Source: Bacillus sp. V2I10 (lineage in GTDB: Bacteria; Bacillota; Bacilli; Bacillales; Bacillaceae). From it: a stretch of DNA of 64,000 nt. Under the pieces are notes generated by a model. It was not told where the DNA came from, searched no databases, and was given only the letters and a program-made list of their open reading frames with translations. Below are positions 1 to 7,063 of this stretch, one piece after another. The stretch is from positions 2,194,001 through 2,258,000 of the forward strand of contig NZ_JAUSYV010000001.1 in assembly GCF_030817055.1 (NCBI RefSeq), given 5' to 3'. The first letter of the stretch is position 1. Each line of letters begins with the position of its first letter. The translations under genes and the position numbers were made by a program.

Positions 1-186
1 GTAGGAAGGCTGCCTGCCTGTAGCTACTCTGAATACGCTTTTTAATTTGCTGTTTTGATAGTAGGCAAGCTGATTTTTTGATTTGTTGATGATGATAAAA
101 TCATTTCCAGCTGCATAGCTTTTGCTGATTCCCGCGCCAAAAAACATGATCAGCGCCAAGGTGAAAATAACCAGTATTTTTTTCAT
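1..186 (-). CDS. L,D-transpeptidase (YkuD-type), N-terminal part only
   Basis: The reverse strand opens with ATG at 186, after an AAAGGGGA ribosome site. It reads a signal peptide (charged start, hydrophobic stretch, cleavage near SYA-AG) and then the typical first strands of a YkuD catalytic domain (FIIINKSKNQLAYYQNSK..FRVATGR). These enzymes cross-link peptidoglycan outside the membrane through a catalytic Cys that would lie beyond the left edge. Only about 62 codons are visible. The family call rests on the N-terminal strand pattern, so the exact subfamily (YciB/ErfK/YkuD) is open. Confidence 0.65.
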   Translation of the reverse strand, partial: MKKILVIFTLALIMFFGAGISKSYAAGNDFIIINKSKNQLAYYQNSKLKSVFRVATGRQPSY

Positions 187-289
187 GTGCATCCCCTTTG
201 ATGTAATAGTAAAAAGCAATTACTACATCTTATGAGAATACTCCCAATATATTTCCAAATATTGAAAATTAATCTCGGAGGTCAATTCA

Positions 290-943
290 ATGAAAAAATG
301 GGCTTTTGTATCTGATTTTGACGGAACTATATCCAAAAAAGATTTTTATCATCATGTCATAGAAAATTACTTTCCAGAGGGTGAGGATCTTTATAAAGAA
401 TGGAAGGCTGGACAGATGCTTGATATTGATTTTTTAAGCCATGTTTTCACCTCAATCCATGAAGAGGAAGAGCAACTGATAAAATCGATTCTGACAATGC
501 CTATGGATGAGCATATTGGACAATTTATCAAGCTTGTTCAAAAAAACGGGGGAGATTTTTTCATTTTAAGTGCAGGTACAGATTACTACATACGGCATAT
601 TCTTGATGATATTGGTGCTCTGGATGTAGAAATTTTTTCGAATGAGGGATATTACCACGGCAGGAATATCCATTTGAAAATTGACAAAGAAGACTGGAAA
701 TATTCAGAGCGATACGGTATAGATAAATCGAAAGTGATTATAAAGCTTAAGGAAAAATACGAAACCGTTTATTTCTTTGGAGACAGCGAACCTGACTCTC
801 ACCCTGCTGCTTATGCGGATGTAACCTTTGCCAAGGATTCGCTTTGCGGGCTGTTAGAAGAAAAGGGAATTAAATACGTTGGCGTAAACACTTTTAAAGA
901 AGTTGAAGCTTATTTGCGCCAATCTGGCAGACTTATACTTTGA
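290..943 (+). CDS. mtnX: MtnX-like HAD-IB phosphatase
   Basis: A 217-residue HAD phosphatase. The nucleophile motif DFDGT is at residues 9-13, the Ser motif ILSAG near 93-97, and the GDSEPD acid motif near 164-169. Length and order match the MtnX family, which removes phosphate from 2-hydroxy-3-keto-5-methylthiopentenyl-1-phosphate in methionine salvage. None of the other salvage genes (mtnW, mtnB, mtnD) is nearby, so the substrate could differ from that of true MtnX. It starts at ATG behind a GGAGG site and ends about 75 bases before the GNAT gene. Family sure, substrate inferred. Confidence 0.7.
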   Translation: MKKWAFVSDFDGTISKKDFYHHVIENYFPEGEDLYKEWKAGQMLDIDFLSHVFTSIHEEEEQLIKSILTMPMDEHIGQFIKLVQKNGGDFFILSAGTDYYIRHILDDIGALDVEIFSNEGYYHGRNIHLKIDKEDWKYSERYGIDKSKVIIKLKEKYETVYFFGDSEPDSHPAAYADVTFAKDSLCGLLEEKGIKYVGVNTFKEVEAYLRQSGRLIL

Positions 944-1019
944 AAAAATGAGAATCAAGCTGTATAATGTGTTACTTCTTAGGTACCTGAGATATACTAA
1001 ACCGAAGGAGCTGAACATC

Positions 1020-1556
1020 ATGATTACTCAAGAGATAAAAACAGTATTTACAGCAAAGAACGGTGAACAGGTCACTTTGCGTCCGATAAGAGAAGAGGAT
1101 GCGGAAGATATTATCCAGGCCGTAAAAAGCATTATTGATTCCGGGACGTACATACAAAAAGAACGGCCGAGGACTATTCAGGAAGAAGTGGACTTTATTT
1201 CCGAAATGAGAGAAAAAAACAACCTTTACTTAGGTGTGGAACTAAAAGGTAAAATTGTCGGCATTGCCAGAGTCATCCGCGGTGAACTGGAGATGAAAAA
1301 GCATACCGGACTTTTCAGGACATGGCTTTCAGATTCTGCTCAAGGACTTGGCATTGGCAAAGAACTGATGAGTGCTGCGCTTGAGTGGTGCAGATCAAAT
1401 AATCTCCATAAACTTTGCTTAACCGTTTTTGCATCTAATGAGATTGCACTGAAGCTGTATCAAAAATATGGTTTTGTTATTGAAGGAATTCAGCGTGATC
1501 AGGTAATTCTAAACGGAAAGTATGATGATGAAGTTCATATGGCCAATTTTTTTTAG
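1020..1556 (+). CDS. GNAT family N-acetyltransferase
   Basis: A 178-residue acetyltransferase of the RimJ/RimL-like GNAT type. The acetyl-CoA loop reads SAQGLGIGKELM (about residues 110-122), followed by the NEIALKLYQKYGF helix typical of the C-terminal half. The frame is open further upstream, but the ATG at 1020 has an AAGGAG site at proper distance, and the upstream codons do not look like protein. The acceptor substrate cannot be told from sequence. It is a stand-alone gene between mtnX and a dispersed repeat. Confidence 0.75.
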   Translation: MITQEIKTVFTAKNGEQVTLRPIREEDAEDIIQAVKSIIDSGTYIQKERPRTIQEEVDFISEMREKNNLYLGVELKGKIVGIARVIRGELEMKKHTGLFRTWLSDSAQGLGIGKELMSAALEWCRSNNLHKLCLTVFASNEIALKLYQKYGFVIEGIQRDQVILNGKYDDEVHMANFF

Positions 1557-1573
1557 GAGAGTATAAAAAAAGT

Positions 1574-1698
1574 TGCGCATTTATGTGCAGCCCAGCCCCT
1601 CGGCCAGAACAAATTCCCTCGGGAAAGTCAAACCCGGACTTTTCGGGTGAATTCTTATCTGTCTGCCCGAGTCTGAGCAGTCGGTTCCGCTTTTCTTG
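1574..1698 (+). repeat. Dispersed imperfect-palindrome repeat, copy A
   Basis: Noncoding element containing TCGGCCAGAACAAAT, a central AAAGTC..CCCGGACTTTT hairpin and the tail CGGTTCCGCTTTTCTTG. The same words in the same order recur at 51593-51724, inverted at 13420-13532, and in part at 3598-3680. It resembles the mobile hairpin repeats scattered through Bacillus-group genomes. It carries no ORF. Confidence 0.7.
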
Positions 1699-1752
1699 TT
1701 AACATACATTAATTCCCAATCAATCTTTTCTTTTCAAACAGGATTTTAAGGT

Positions 1753-1824
1753 TATAATAAAAGAGCACAACAACAACTCCTTTAAAACGTTGCTTTTCCC
1801 ATTTATCGGGAAGAGCTTTTTTTT
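1753..1824 (+). promoter_or_regulatory. Candidate bpsA promoter -10 followed by a hairpin terminator (possible attenuator)
   Basis: TATAAT sits at 1753-1758. A G-C rich hairpin (GCTTTTCCC / GGGAAGAGC, 1792-1816) followed by eight T lies between it and the bpsA start at 1902. The -35 is weak (TTTTCA, 16-bp spacer). If the -10 is real, transcripts would meet a terminator in the leader. Otherwise the hairpin merely ends upstream transcription. Confidence 0.4.
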
Positions 1825-1901
1825 GTTCACCTGAATGGCCTACATAAAATGCATCCTGAATGGAAAAAGTACCCTTATTAGGTGGAAAATGAGGTGTATT
1901 T

Positions 1902-3002
1902 ATGGCATATATCTTGTCGGTAGGTAAAAGTATACCGCCGAATCAAATGCCGCAGGATGCGACCGTTGAATTCGCAAAGGAACTATTTGAAGGAACCTTT
2001 AAAGACATTAATAGACTGCTGCCTGCTTTTAAAAATGGAGACATTGAAAGCAGACAGTTCGTGAAAAATATGGACTGGTATACTTCTAATCATTCTTTTG
2101 AGGATAAAAATAATACGTATATTGAAGCAGCGGTTACACTTGGAACAGAAGCGATAGTCAACTGCTTAACTGCAAAACAATTTTTAAAAAGAGACATTGG
2201 CTGCGAAGAAATTGATGCGATATTCTTTATTTCAAGCACAGGCATTTCGACTCCGAGCATTGATGCTAAAATAATGAATCAATTGCCTTTTAAGGATTCA
2301 ACAAAAAGGGTGCCCATCTGGGGCCTTGGCTGCGCAGGAGGAGCATCAGGTCTGTCCAGAGCTCATGACTACTGCAAAGCCTATCCGTTAGCTAAAGTAA
2401 TTGTCGTTTGTGTGGAACTATGCAGCCTGACTTTTCAGCATGATGATTTATCGAAAAGCAACTTCATTGGCACATCTTTGTTTGCAGATGGTGTAGCATG
2501 TACGCTGCTTGCCGGAGAAGGAATTAAGATAGAAGAGCTCTCTTCGCTTAAATCAATCCCTAAAACACTCTCTACGCGCTCAACCTTTATGAAGGATTCT
2601 GAAGACGTCATGGGATGGGATATTAAAAATAATGGATTTTACGTCATTTTCTCCAGGGATATACCGAGCATTATTAAAAACTGGCTAAAACAGACGGTTG
2701 AAGAATACCTGCAAGAAGAAAACATTCCGCTTCAGCAAATTAAGCATTTTTTAGCACATCCGGGCGGGAAGAAAGTGCTTCAAGCCTATCAATCAAGCCT
2801 TGGATTTGCTGATGAACAGCTCCAGGTCTCCAAAAACGTTCTGAAGAATCATGGAAACATGTCATCTGCTACAGTTATGTACGTACTTGAAGAATACTTA
2901 AACAGCCGGATTGCTGCGGAATCGGATTTAGGCATAATCGCAGCCCTCGGGCCAGGATTTTGTTCAGAGCTTTTACTAGTTGAATGGAAGAAAGCTGTAT
3001 GA
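1902..3002 (+). CDS. bpsA: Type III polyketide synthase
   Basis: 366 residues with the chalcone-synthase/KAS-III fold. The catalytic Cys144 lies in WGLGCAGGASG, the His in HFLAHPGGKK and the Asn in KNHGNMSSATV, which completes the triad. B. subtilis BpsA condenses long-chain acyl-CoA with malonyl-CoA to give alkylpyrones and alkylresorcinols. It overlaps by ATGA the isoprenylcysteine-methyltransferase-like gene bpsB, the same two-gene layout known from B. subtilis. It starts at ATG after GAGGTG. A hairpin in its leader suggests a control point. Function is confident at family level; the chain length of the product is unknown. Confidence 0.88.
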   Translation: MAYILSVGKSIPPNQMPQDATVEFAKELFEGTFKDINRLLPAFKNGDIESRQFVKNMDWYTSNHSFEDKNNTYIEAAVTLGTEAIVNCLTAKQFLKRDIGCEEIDAIFFISSTGISTPSIDAKIMNQLPFKDSTKRVPIWGLGCAGGASGLSRAHDYCKAYPLAKVIVVCVELCSLTFQHDDLSKSNFIGTSLFADGVACTLLAGEGIKIEELSSLKSIPKTLSTRSTFMKDSEDVMGWDIKNNGFYVIFSRDIPSIIKNWLKQTVEEYLQEENIPLQQIKHFLAHPGGKKVLQAYQSSLGFADEQLQVSKNVLKNHGNMSSATVMYVLEEYLNSRIAAESDLGIIAALGPGFCSELLLVEWKKAV

Positions 3003-3559
3003 TTTTTTATCTCTTCCTTATCATTATCATTGTTCAAAGAGTCTCTGAATTATTAATTGCCAGGAGAAATGAAGCACACATGAAAAGCATGGGAGGAGAA
3101 GAGCACTGCAGGGATCATTATCCGCTGATTGTAGCCGTTCATCTGCTGTTTCTGCTTTCATTCACTCTAGAAGTAATTGTCTTAAATAAAGAAGTATCAC
3201 CGCTTTGGATGATAATCCTGCCGATTATTTTAATCACTCAGGTAATCAGGTATTGGGCGGTCTTCAGTTTAGGGACGTTTTGGAATACAAAGATCATTAT
3301 CGTCCCGGACCTTGAAGTCGTTGCAAAAGGTCCATACAGATTTATGAGGCATCCAAATTATTTAGTAGTGGCTGTTGAAATTCTTTTTCTGCCAATTTTT
3401 TTTCAAGCTTACGCTACTGCCATCCTATTCACCGTTCTCAATGCCGCGATTTTGACCATCCGGATTCCAGCAGAAGAAAAAGCACTAATGCAGCATACGG
3501 ATTATAAGAAGTCGTTTATAAATAAAAAAAGGTTTATTCCTGGTAAAGAGGAGCCATGA
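2999..3559 (+). CDS. bpsB: Isoprenylcysteine carboxyl methyltransferase-family, polyketide methyltransferase
   Basis: About 186 residues with several membrane segments, ending in the ICMT-type cofactor region GPYRFMRHPNYLVV and the acidic RIPAEEKAL motif. The ATG at 2999 overlaps the bpsA stop (ATGA), so translation is probably coupled. BpsB (YpbQ) of B. subtilis methylates the alkylpyrones made by BpsA, and this pairing makes the same job likely here. An earlier in-frame ATG at 2984 lies inside bpsA and is less likely. No terminator is seen directly after it; a repeat remnant follows. Confidence 0.83.
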   Translation: MIFYLFLIIIIVQRVSELLIARRNEAHMKSMGGEEHCRDHYPLIVAVHLLFLLSFTLEVIVLNKEVSPLWMIILPIILITQVIRYWAVFSLGTFWNTKIIIVPDLEVVAKGPYRFMRHPNYLVVAVEILFLPIFFQAYATAILFTVLNAAILTIRIPAEEKALMQHTDYKKSFINKKRFIPGKEEP

Positions 3560-3597
3560 AGCACCTTCTTTTGTGATTATTTCGCATATCTTGTGTA

Positions 3598-3680
3598 TCC
3601 GTCAGTAAAGGCAAAAAGTGCCTATTGTGACGGATCATTATCTGTTTGTGAATCCTGAGCTGTCGATTCCGCTTTTCTTG
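3598..3680 (+). repeat. Dispersed repeat, remnant copy B
   Basis: It begins with an imperfect hairpin (CCGTCA..AGGCA / TGCCT..TGACGG). It then follows the tail of copy A (ATTATCTGT...GAGC.GTCG.TTCCGCTTTTCTTG). Much of the central arm is missing. It abuts the Fur-controlled promoter. Confidence 0.5.
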
Positions 3681-3729
3681 TTGAAAATGATTTTCATTCG
3701 TGCTACACTGATTTTAAGAATCATTCTCA
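3681..3729 (+). promoter_or_regulatory. Promoter overlapped by two Fur boxes
   Basis: A consensus-like sigma-A promoter is present: TTGAAA (3681-3686), a 17-bp spacer and TACACT (3704-3709). A perfect 7-1-7 inverted repeat TGAAAATGATTTTCA (3682-3696) covers the -35, and a second box TAAGAATCATTCTCA (3715-3729, one mismatch) sits at the start site. The 7-1-7 form is the known Bacillus Fur operator, so iron repression of the small gene downstream is likely. Confidence 0.75.
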
Positions 3730-3750
3730 GCGAAAAGGTTGTGTGTGACA

Positions 3751-3837
3751 ATGACAATGTTATTTTTATTAGGTACCGTCTTAGTCTACAGCGCATTAAT
3801 TGGTTACATACTTAAAAAGGTAAATACTGCTTCTTAA
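3751..3837 (+). CDS. 28-residue single-pass membrane peptide under Fur control
   Basis: A tiny ORF starting ATG (MTMLFLLGTVLVYSA...) with one hydrophobic segment covering residues 3-22 and a short basic C-terminus (KKVNTAS). An AAAAGG site lies upstream; a GTG at 3745 is an alternative start. It is bracketed by a promoter with two Fur boxes and a clean terminator ten bases after its stop. This single-gene layout argues that it is a real gene. It does not match the small Fur-regulated proteins I can recall (FbpA, FbpB, FbpC). Role unknown; membrane location in iron starvation is inferred. Confidence 0.6.
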   Translation: MTMLFLLGTVLVYSALIGYILKKVNTAS

Positions 3838-3846
3838 ATATATTCG

Positions 3847-3869
3847 CTGCCTCTATGGCAGTTTTTTTT
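3847..3869 (+). terminator. Intrinsic terminator after the Fur-controlled peptide
   Basis: Perfect stem CTGCC / GGCAG with a five-base loop and eight T. Confidence 0.85.
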
Positions 3870-4055
3870 GTTGATTTATCACCATACGTTGAACTCCCGC
3901 GGTAAGCCAAGATCGAAGTCTTAAGCGAAGAATAGGTCCCAACTATATCTCATTCTTATCTCTCATTTTTATATTGTATTGAACTCTGGATGTTTTCTAT
4001 GAGAAATAATTTGATGTAAAATCAAAATAAAGGCGAACGCAAGGAGGAAATGAAC

Positions 4056-4490
4056 TTGAATACGATACATATCCTTTATCATCAGCTTATAGAAGCTTGG
4101 AATAATCGCAATGCACGTGAAATGGCCGATCTTTTTGCAGAACAAGGAGAAATGATTGGATTTGACGGCAGCCTGGCAAATGGACGCAGCGATATTTACG
4201 GGCATCTCAGCCCTATTTTTGAAAGTCATCCAACTGCCCCCTTTATAACAAAAGTGAAAAATGTGCAGCTTCTCAATTCAGAAGCAGCCATTTTGCGCGC
4301 TATTGCAGGAATGGTTCCGCCCGGGCAGACAGATCTGAATCCGGATGTTAATACTCACCAGACGCTGGTCGCAGTAAAAAGAGAAGATAAATGGTTCATT
4401 CAGCTTTTTCAGAATACACCAGCAAAGTTTCACGGCAGACCAGAGCTGACAGAGCAAATGACAAAAGAGTTAAGTCAATTAATAAAATAA
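4056..4490 (+). CDS. SgcJ/EcaC-type NTF2-like protein
   Basis: A single NTF2-like domain of about 144 residues. It shows the pattern YHQLIEAWNNRNAREMADLFAEQGEMIGFDG near the start and the C-terminal WFIQLFQNTPAKFHGRPE that characterises the SgcJ/EcaC family. Members are annotated as oxidoreductases or ketosteroid-isomerase-like, but function is not established. The TTG at 4056 has an AAGGAGG site eight bases upstream, while the ATG at 4050 is only two bases from it, so TTG is preferred. It is followed by a perfect terminator, so it is monocistronic. Confidence 0.75.
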   Translation: MNTIHILYHQLIEAWNNRNAREMADLFAEQGEMIGFDGSLANGRSDIYGHLSPIFESHPTAPFITKVKNVQLLNSEAAILRAIAGMVPPGQTDLNPDVNTHQTLVAVKREDKWFIQLFQNTPAKFHGRPELTEQMTKELSQLIK

Positions 4491-4507
4491 TCATATCTGT
4501 TTATAAC

Positions 4508-4537
4508 GACTGCCGTCCTGAACGGCAGTCATTTTTT
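4508..4537 (+). terminator. Intrinsic terminator
   Basis: Perfect nine-base stem GACTGCCGT / ACGGCAGTC followed by ATTTTTT, just after the NTF2-like gene. Confidence 0.9.
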
Positions 4538-4617
4538 ATGGACATGAGTCTATTGTTACGAAAAAGTTCAGATGCCAAAAGGAAAATCCTTTCTTTGTTT
4601 ATTTGAATTCAAATCAA

Positions 4618-4663
4618 TTGACAAAGAATAAAATATTCGATATCATTATCTCGAATTAAAGAT
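4618..4663 (+). promoter_or_regulatory. azoR promoter with MhqR-like operator
   Basis: Promoter TTGACA (4618-4623), 17-bp spacer, TATCAT (4641-4646). Immediately downstream TATCTCGAATTAAAGAT (4647-4663) matches, with a few mismatches, the MhqR operator as I recall it from B. subtilis (tATCTcgaAtTCgAGATa). There, MhqR represses quinone-stress genes including an azoreductase. The leader continues for about 100 A/T-rich bases to the start codon, with a second partial ATCTTTCGATT motif. Confidence 0.6.
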
Positions 4664-4761
4664 TTTTAATTTAAAGATTCATAATTTATTGTTTTAATCT
4701 TTCGATTTAACACAATAATAAAATGTCTCTAATTTTAAACAAGGAAAGGTGAAATGACACA

Positions 4762-5397
4762 ATGGCAAAAGTTTTATACATTACAGCACATCCGCATGAC
4801 GACACAGCTTCATTTAGTATGGCAGCAGGTAAAGCATTTTTAGATACTTATAAAGAAGTTAATTCAAATGATGAGGTCGTTCATATCGATCTTTATAAAG
4901 AGAACATTCCGCATATCGATGCTGATGTATTCAGCGGCTGGGGCAAACTTCAAACCGGTAAAGGCTTTGAGGAGCTTTCTGCAGAAGAAAAAGCAAAAGT
5001 AGGACGTCTGTCTGAACTGAGCGAACAATTTGTTTCAGCTGACAAATATGTTTTCGTAACACCGCTTTGGAACTTCTCATTCCCTCCGGTTATGAAAGCA
5101 TATCTTGACTCAGTAGCTGTAGCAGGCAAAACGTTCAAATACACAGAGCAAGGCCCTGTTGGTTTATTAACAGACAAAAAAGCTCTTCACATCCAGGCTC
5201 GCGGCGGTATCTACTCAACTGGACCAGCAGCTGAAATGGAAATGGGACACCGTTACCTTGGAATCATGATGAATTTCTTCGGAGTTCCATCATTTGATGG
5301 CTTATTCATTGAAGGTCATGCAGCAATGCCTGATAAAGCACAAGAAATCAAAGAAGATGGTATTGCACGCGCTAAAGACTTGGCTCATACGTTTTAA
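4762..5397 (+). CDS. azoR: FMN-dependent NADH-azoreductase / quinone reductase
   Basis: 211 residues, the usual AzoR length. It has the flavodoxin-like start MAKVLYITAHPHDDTASFS, the FMN contact PLWNFSFPPVMKAYLD (about 101-116) and the RGGIYS loop. The enzyme reduces azo dyes and, physiologically, quinones with two electrons from NADH in the cytoplasm. The upstream MhqR-like box fits a role in quinone and electrophile defence. It is flanked by terminators, so it is a single-gene unit. Confidence 0.88.
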   Translation: MAKVLYITAHPHDDTASFSMAAGKAFLDTYKEVNSNDEVVHIDLYKENIPHIDADVFSGWGKLQTGKGFEELSAEEKAKVGRLSELSEQFVSADKYVFVTPLWNFSFPPVMKAYLDSVAVAGKTFKYTEQGPVGLLTDKKALHIQARGGIYSTGPAAEMEMGHRYLGIMMNFFGVPSFDGLFIEGHAAMPDKAQEIKEDGIARAKDLAHTF

Positions 5398-5402
5398 TGG
5401 CT

Positions 5403-5430
5403 AAAGATCTCCTGAGGGGGATCTTTTTTT
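5403..5430 (+). terminator. Intrinsic terminator of azoR
   Basis: Stem AAAGATCTCC / GGGGATCTTT with a TGAG loop and a T tract. Confidence 0.85.
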
Positions 5431-5563
5431 ATTGGATAATGGAATGACCCAACTGGTTCAAGGAAAAAAAGGTTATTTGAAATTGTGCTTCGTGTATTAA
5501 AAACTTAACTAGGAATGTCACCTGTATAAGTAGTCCTAATATAAAACAGAAACTTTTTCCATC

Positions 5564-5587
5564 AAAGTCCTCCCAGAAGGACTTTTT
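5564..5587 (+). terminator. Orphan intrinsic terminator
   Basis: AAGTCC / GGACTT stem with six T, between azoR and the next gene. No recognisable ORF is served by it, so it may be a leftover or a leader hairpin. Confidence 0.7.
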
Positions 5588-5633
5588 TATATTAGAATAA
5601 TAGGATTAACAAAAAAGGAGACTGGAAACATCT

Positions 5634-6260
5634 ATGAACGGAACATCACATATGGCTATTGGGGCCGGAACAGGATTTATTATTGCAAGCTCCATGCAGA
5701 CCGACCTGCAGACAACATTGATCTTATCAGGTCTTGGCGGACTGGCTGCACTTATGCCGGATATCGATATTGACGGAAAACTAAGTAATCGGATCACCTT
5801 TTCCCATCAGTTTATTCGCACACTTGCTCAAATTATTGGTTTCTTAATGATTATGTACAGTTTTTTTCAAGGGAAAGGAAATGAAATCTGGATTGGAATG
5901 GGTTCAGGCACTGCCATTATCGTTCTTTCTGCTTTTTTTAGGCAAAGACACATGCTGACAATGACAGGCATTGGGGTTCTTGCTGGGGGTCTTTCTTTAC
6001 AGGAGAGCTGGATCATCATGCTGGGAATATTTATCGTGATTGCTTCCTTTGTGCCCCATAGAAGCTACACGCATTCTCTTGCAGGCCTTGCTTTTTTTGC
6101 AGTTATTGCGTTTCAATTTGAGCAGGCAATCGGGGTGGATGCTGCTTTTATTGTCAGCACAGCGGGGTATGCAAGTCATTTGATTGCAGATATGAAAGTT
6201 CTGCCATTTAATAGAAGAGGGGTTAAATACTTTTTGCCGTTTTCATCGAAAGAGTTTTAG
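5634..6260 (+). CDS. YdjM-family membrane-bound metal-dependent hydrolase
   Basis: 208 residues with about five hydrophobic segments and the conserved histidine/aspartate positions of the YdjM/DUF457 family: NGTSHMAIG (N-terminus), ALMPDIDIDGKLSNR, HRSYTHSLAG (about 143-152) and SHLIADMKVLP near the end. These residues form the presumed metal site in the membrane. Members are often described as LexA-controlled hydrolases, but no substrate is known. ATG follows an AAAAAGGAG site. A second, longer member of the same superfamily lies at 20916-21926. Confidence 0.78.
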   Translation: MNGTSHMAIGAGTGFIIASSMQTDLQTTLILSGLGGLAALMPDIDIDGKLSNRITFSHQFIRTLAQIIGFLMIMYSFFQGKGNEIWIGMGSGTAIIVLSAFFRQRHMLTMTGIGVLAGGLSLQESWIIMLGIFIVIASFVPHRSYTHSLAGLAFFAVIAFQFEQAIGVDAAFIVSTAGYASHLIADMKVLPFNRRGVKYFLPFSSKEF

Positions 6261-6345
6261 AACTAATAGAGCGTTTTTTCATATTGCAAAAACAATAAAA
6301 TGGTATAATTTATGAATATTCATATCAATTAAAGGGGGAAGAAAG

Positions 6346-6426
6346 ATGGATTCAGTCATTGACTATTATACCGGTTTTGCTGAACGAGAATGGACACGGC
6401 TAGACCGTGAACCGCAGGTTATTTAA
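6346..6426 (+). pseudogene. N-terminal stub of a SAM-dependent methyltransferase
   Basis: After an AAAGGGGGAAG ribosome site the frame reads 26 residues (MDSVIDYYTGFAEREWTRLD...REPQ), which is how a family of Bacillus SAM methyltransferases begins. It then stops at TAA, and only a few plausible codons follow before a terminator. The methyltransferase core is absent, so this is a truncated remnant rather than a functional peptide. A new role for the short peptide cannot be excluded, since its RBS and terminator are intact. Confidence 0.55.
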
Positions 6427-6452
6427 TATATAGATGCACATTTAGAAAAGAT

Positions 6453-6487
6453 AAAAAGGTGACATGAGCATAACGTCACCTTTTTTT
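6453..6487. terminator. Bidirectional terminator
   Basis: GGTGAC / GTCACC stem flanked by an A tract on the left and T7 on the right. It serves the stub gene and the converging Spo0M-like gene. Confidence 0.8.
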
Positions 6488-6493
6488 CGCAGA

Positions 6494-6886
6494 TTAATCC
6501 GGCTGAATGATAATTTCATCATGATCCACACTGCTGATGCCGTCTGTAAAAACCAGCCGTGTAATAAATTTATAAGATACACGGTGATCAGATGGCTGAA
6601 GGGAAGAGGGAAGTTTAAAAGAGAAGCCCATCACTTTTTTTTCCTGCGCCAAAATCACAGCTGAAGAGAAAATCGTGTTCGTATGAATCACTATTTCGCG
6701 GTCATCATCTGAAGTTGCCTGCACAAGATCTGATTCAACTCGTTTTAATCGCTGTTCAACAACACCGCCATTAATAATATATTCGCCTTTGATCATATCG
6801 CCAATGCAGTATGTATCACCCTTTAGAACAAGATCAATTTTTGCAGAGCCAACTCCAAATTTACACAATACCTTTCCAAACAACAA
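6494..6886 (-). CDS. Short Spo0M-like sporulation-control protein
   Basis: About 130 residues that align with the N-terminal arrestin-like half of Spo0M: FGVGSAKIDLVLKGDTYCIGDMIKGEYIINGGVVEQ, then LKRVESDLV and a final FKLPSSLQPSDHRVSYKF sandwich strand. B. subtilis Spo0M is nearly twice as long, so the C-terminal half is missing or was never present in this paralogue. The TTG at 6886 is preferred because AAAGGTGGG stands seven bases ahead; the GTG at 6898 touches the ribosome site. Probable cytoplasmic, sporulation-linked role by family only. Confidence 0.7.
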   Translation of the reverse strand: MLFGKVLCKFGVGSAKIDLVLKGDTYCIGDMIKGEYIINGGVVEQRLKRVESDLVQATSDDDREIVIHTNTIFSSAVILAQEKKVMGFSFKLPSSLQPSDHRVSYKFITRLVFTDGISSVDHDEIIIQPD

Positions 6887-7063
6887 GAAAATGCCCACCT
6901 TTCAGCTTGTGAAAAAAACTATTTGCAATTATTGGTTATACGAGTCATGGCAAAAAAAAGTTTCAGGTTTCTAGAGAACCATTCATACATTTTATAATAT
7001 GATGGGAAAAAGGCAAAAAATCAAGTAAAATAGCAATATACGCTAGACAAAGGGGTTTAGGCA

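Noticed and set aside
3618..3815. 65-codon ORF over the Fur promoter
   Set aside because: It runs through the repeat remnant, both Fur boxes and the promoter, has no ribosome site, and overlaps the more convincing peptide gene.
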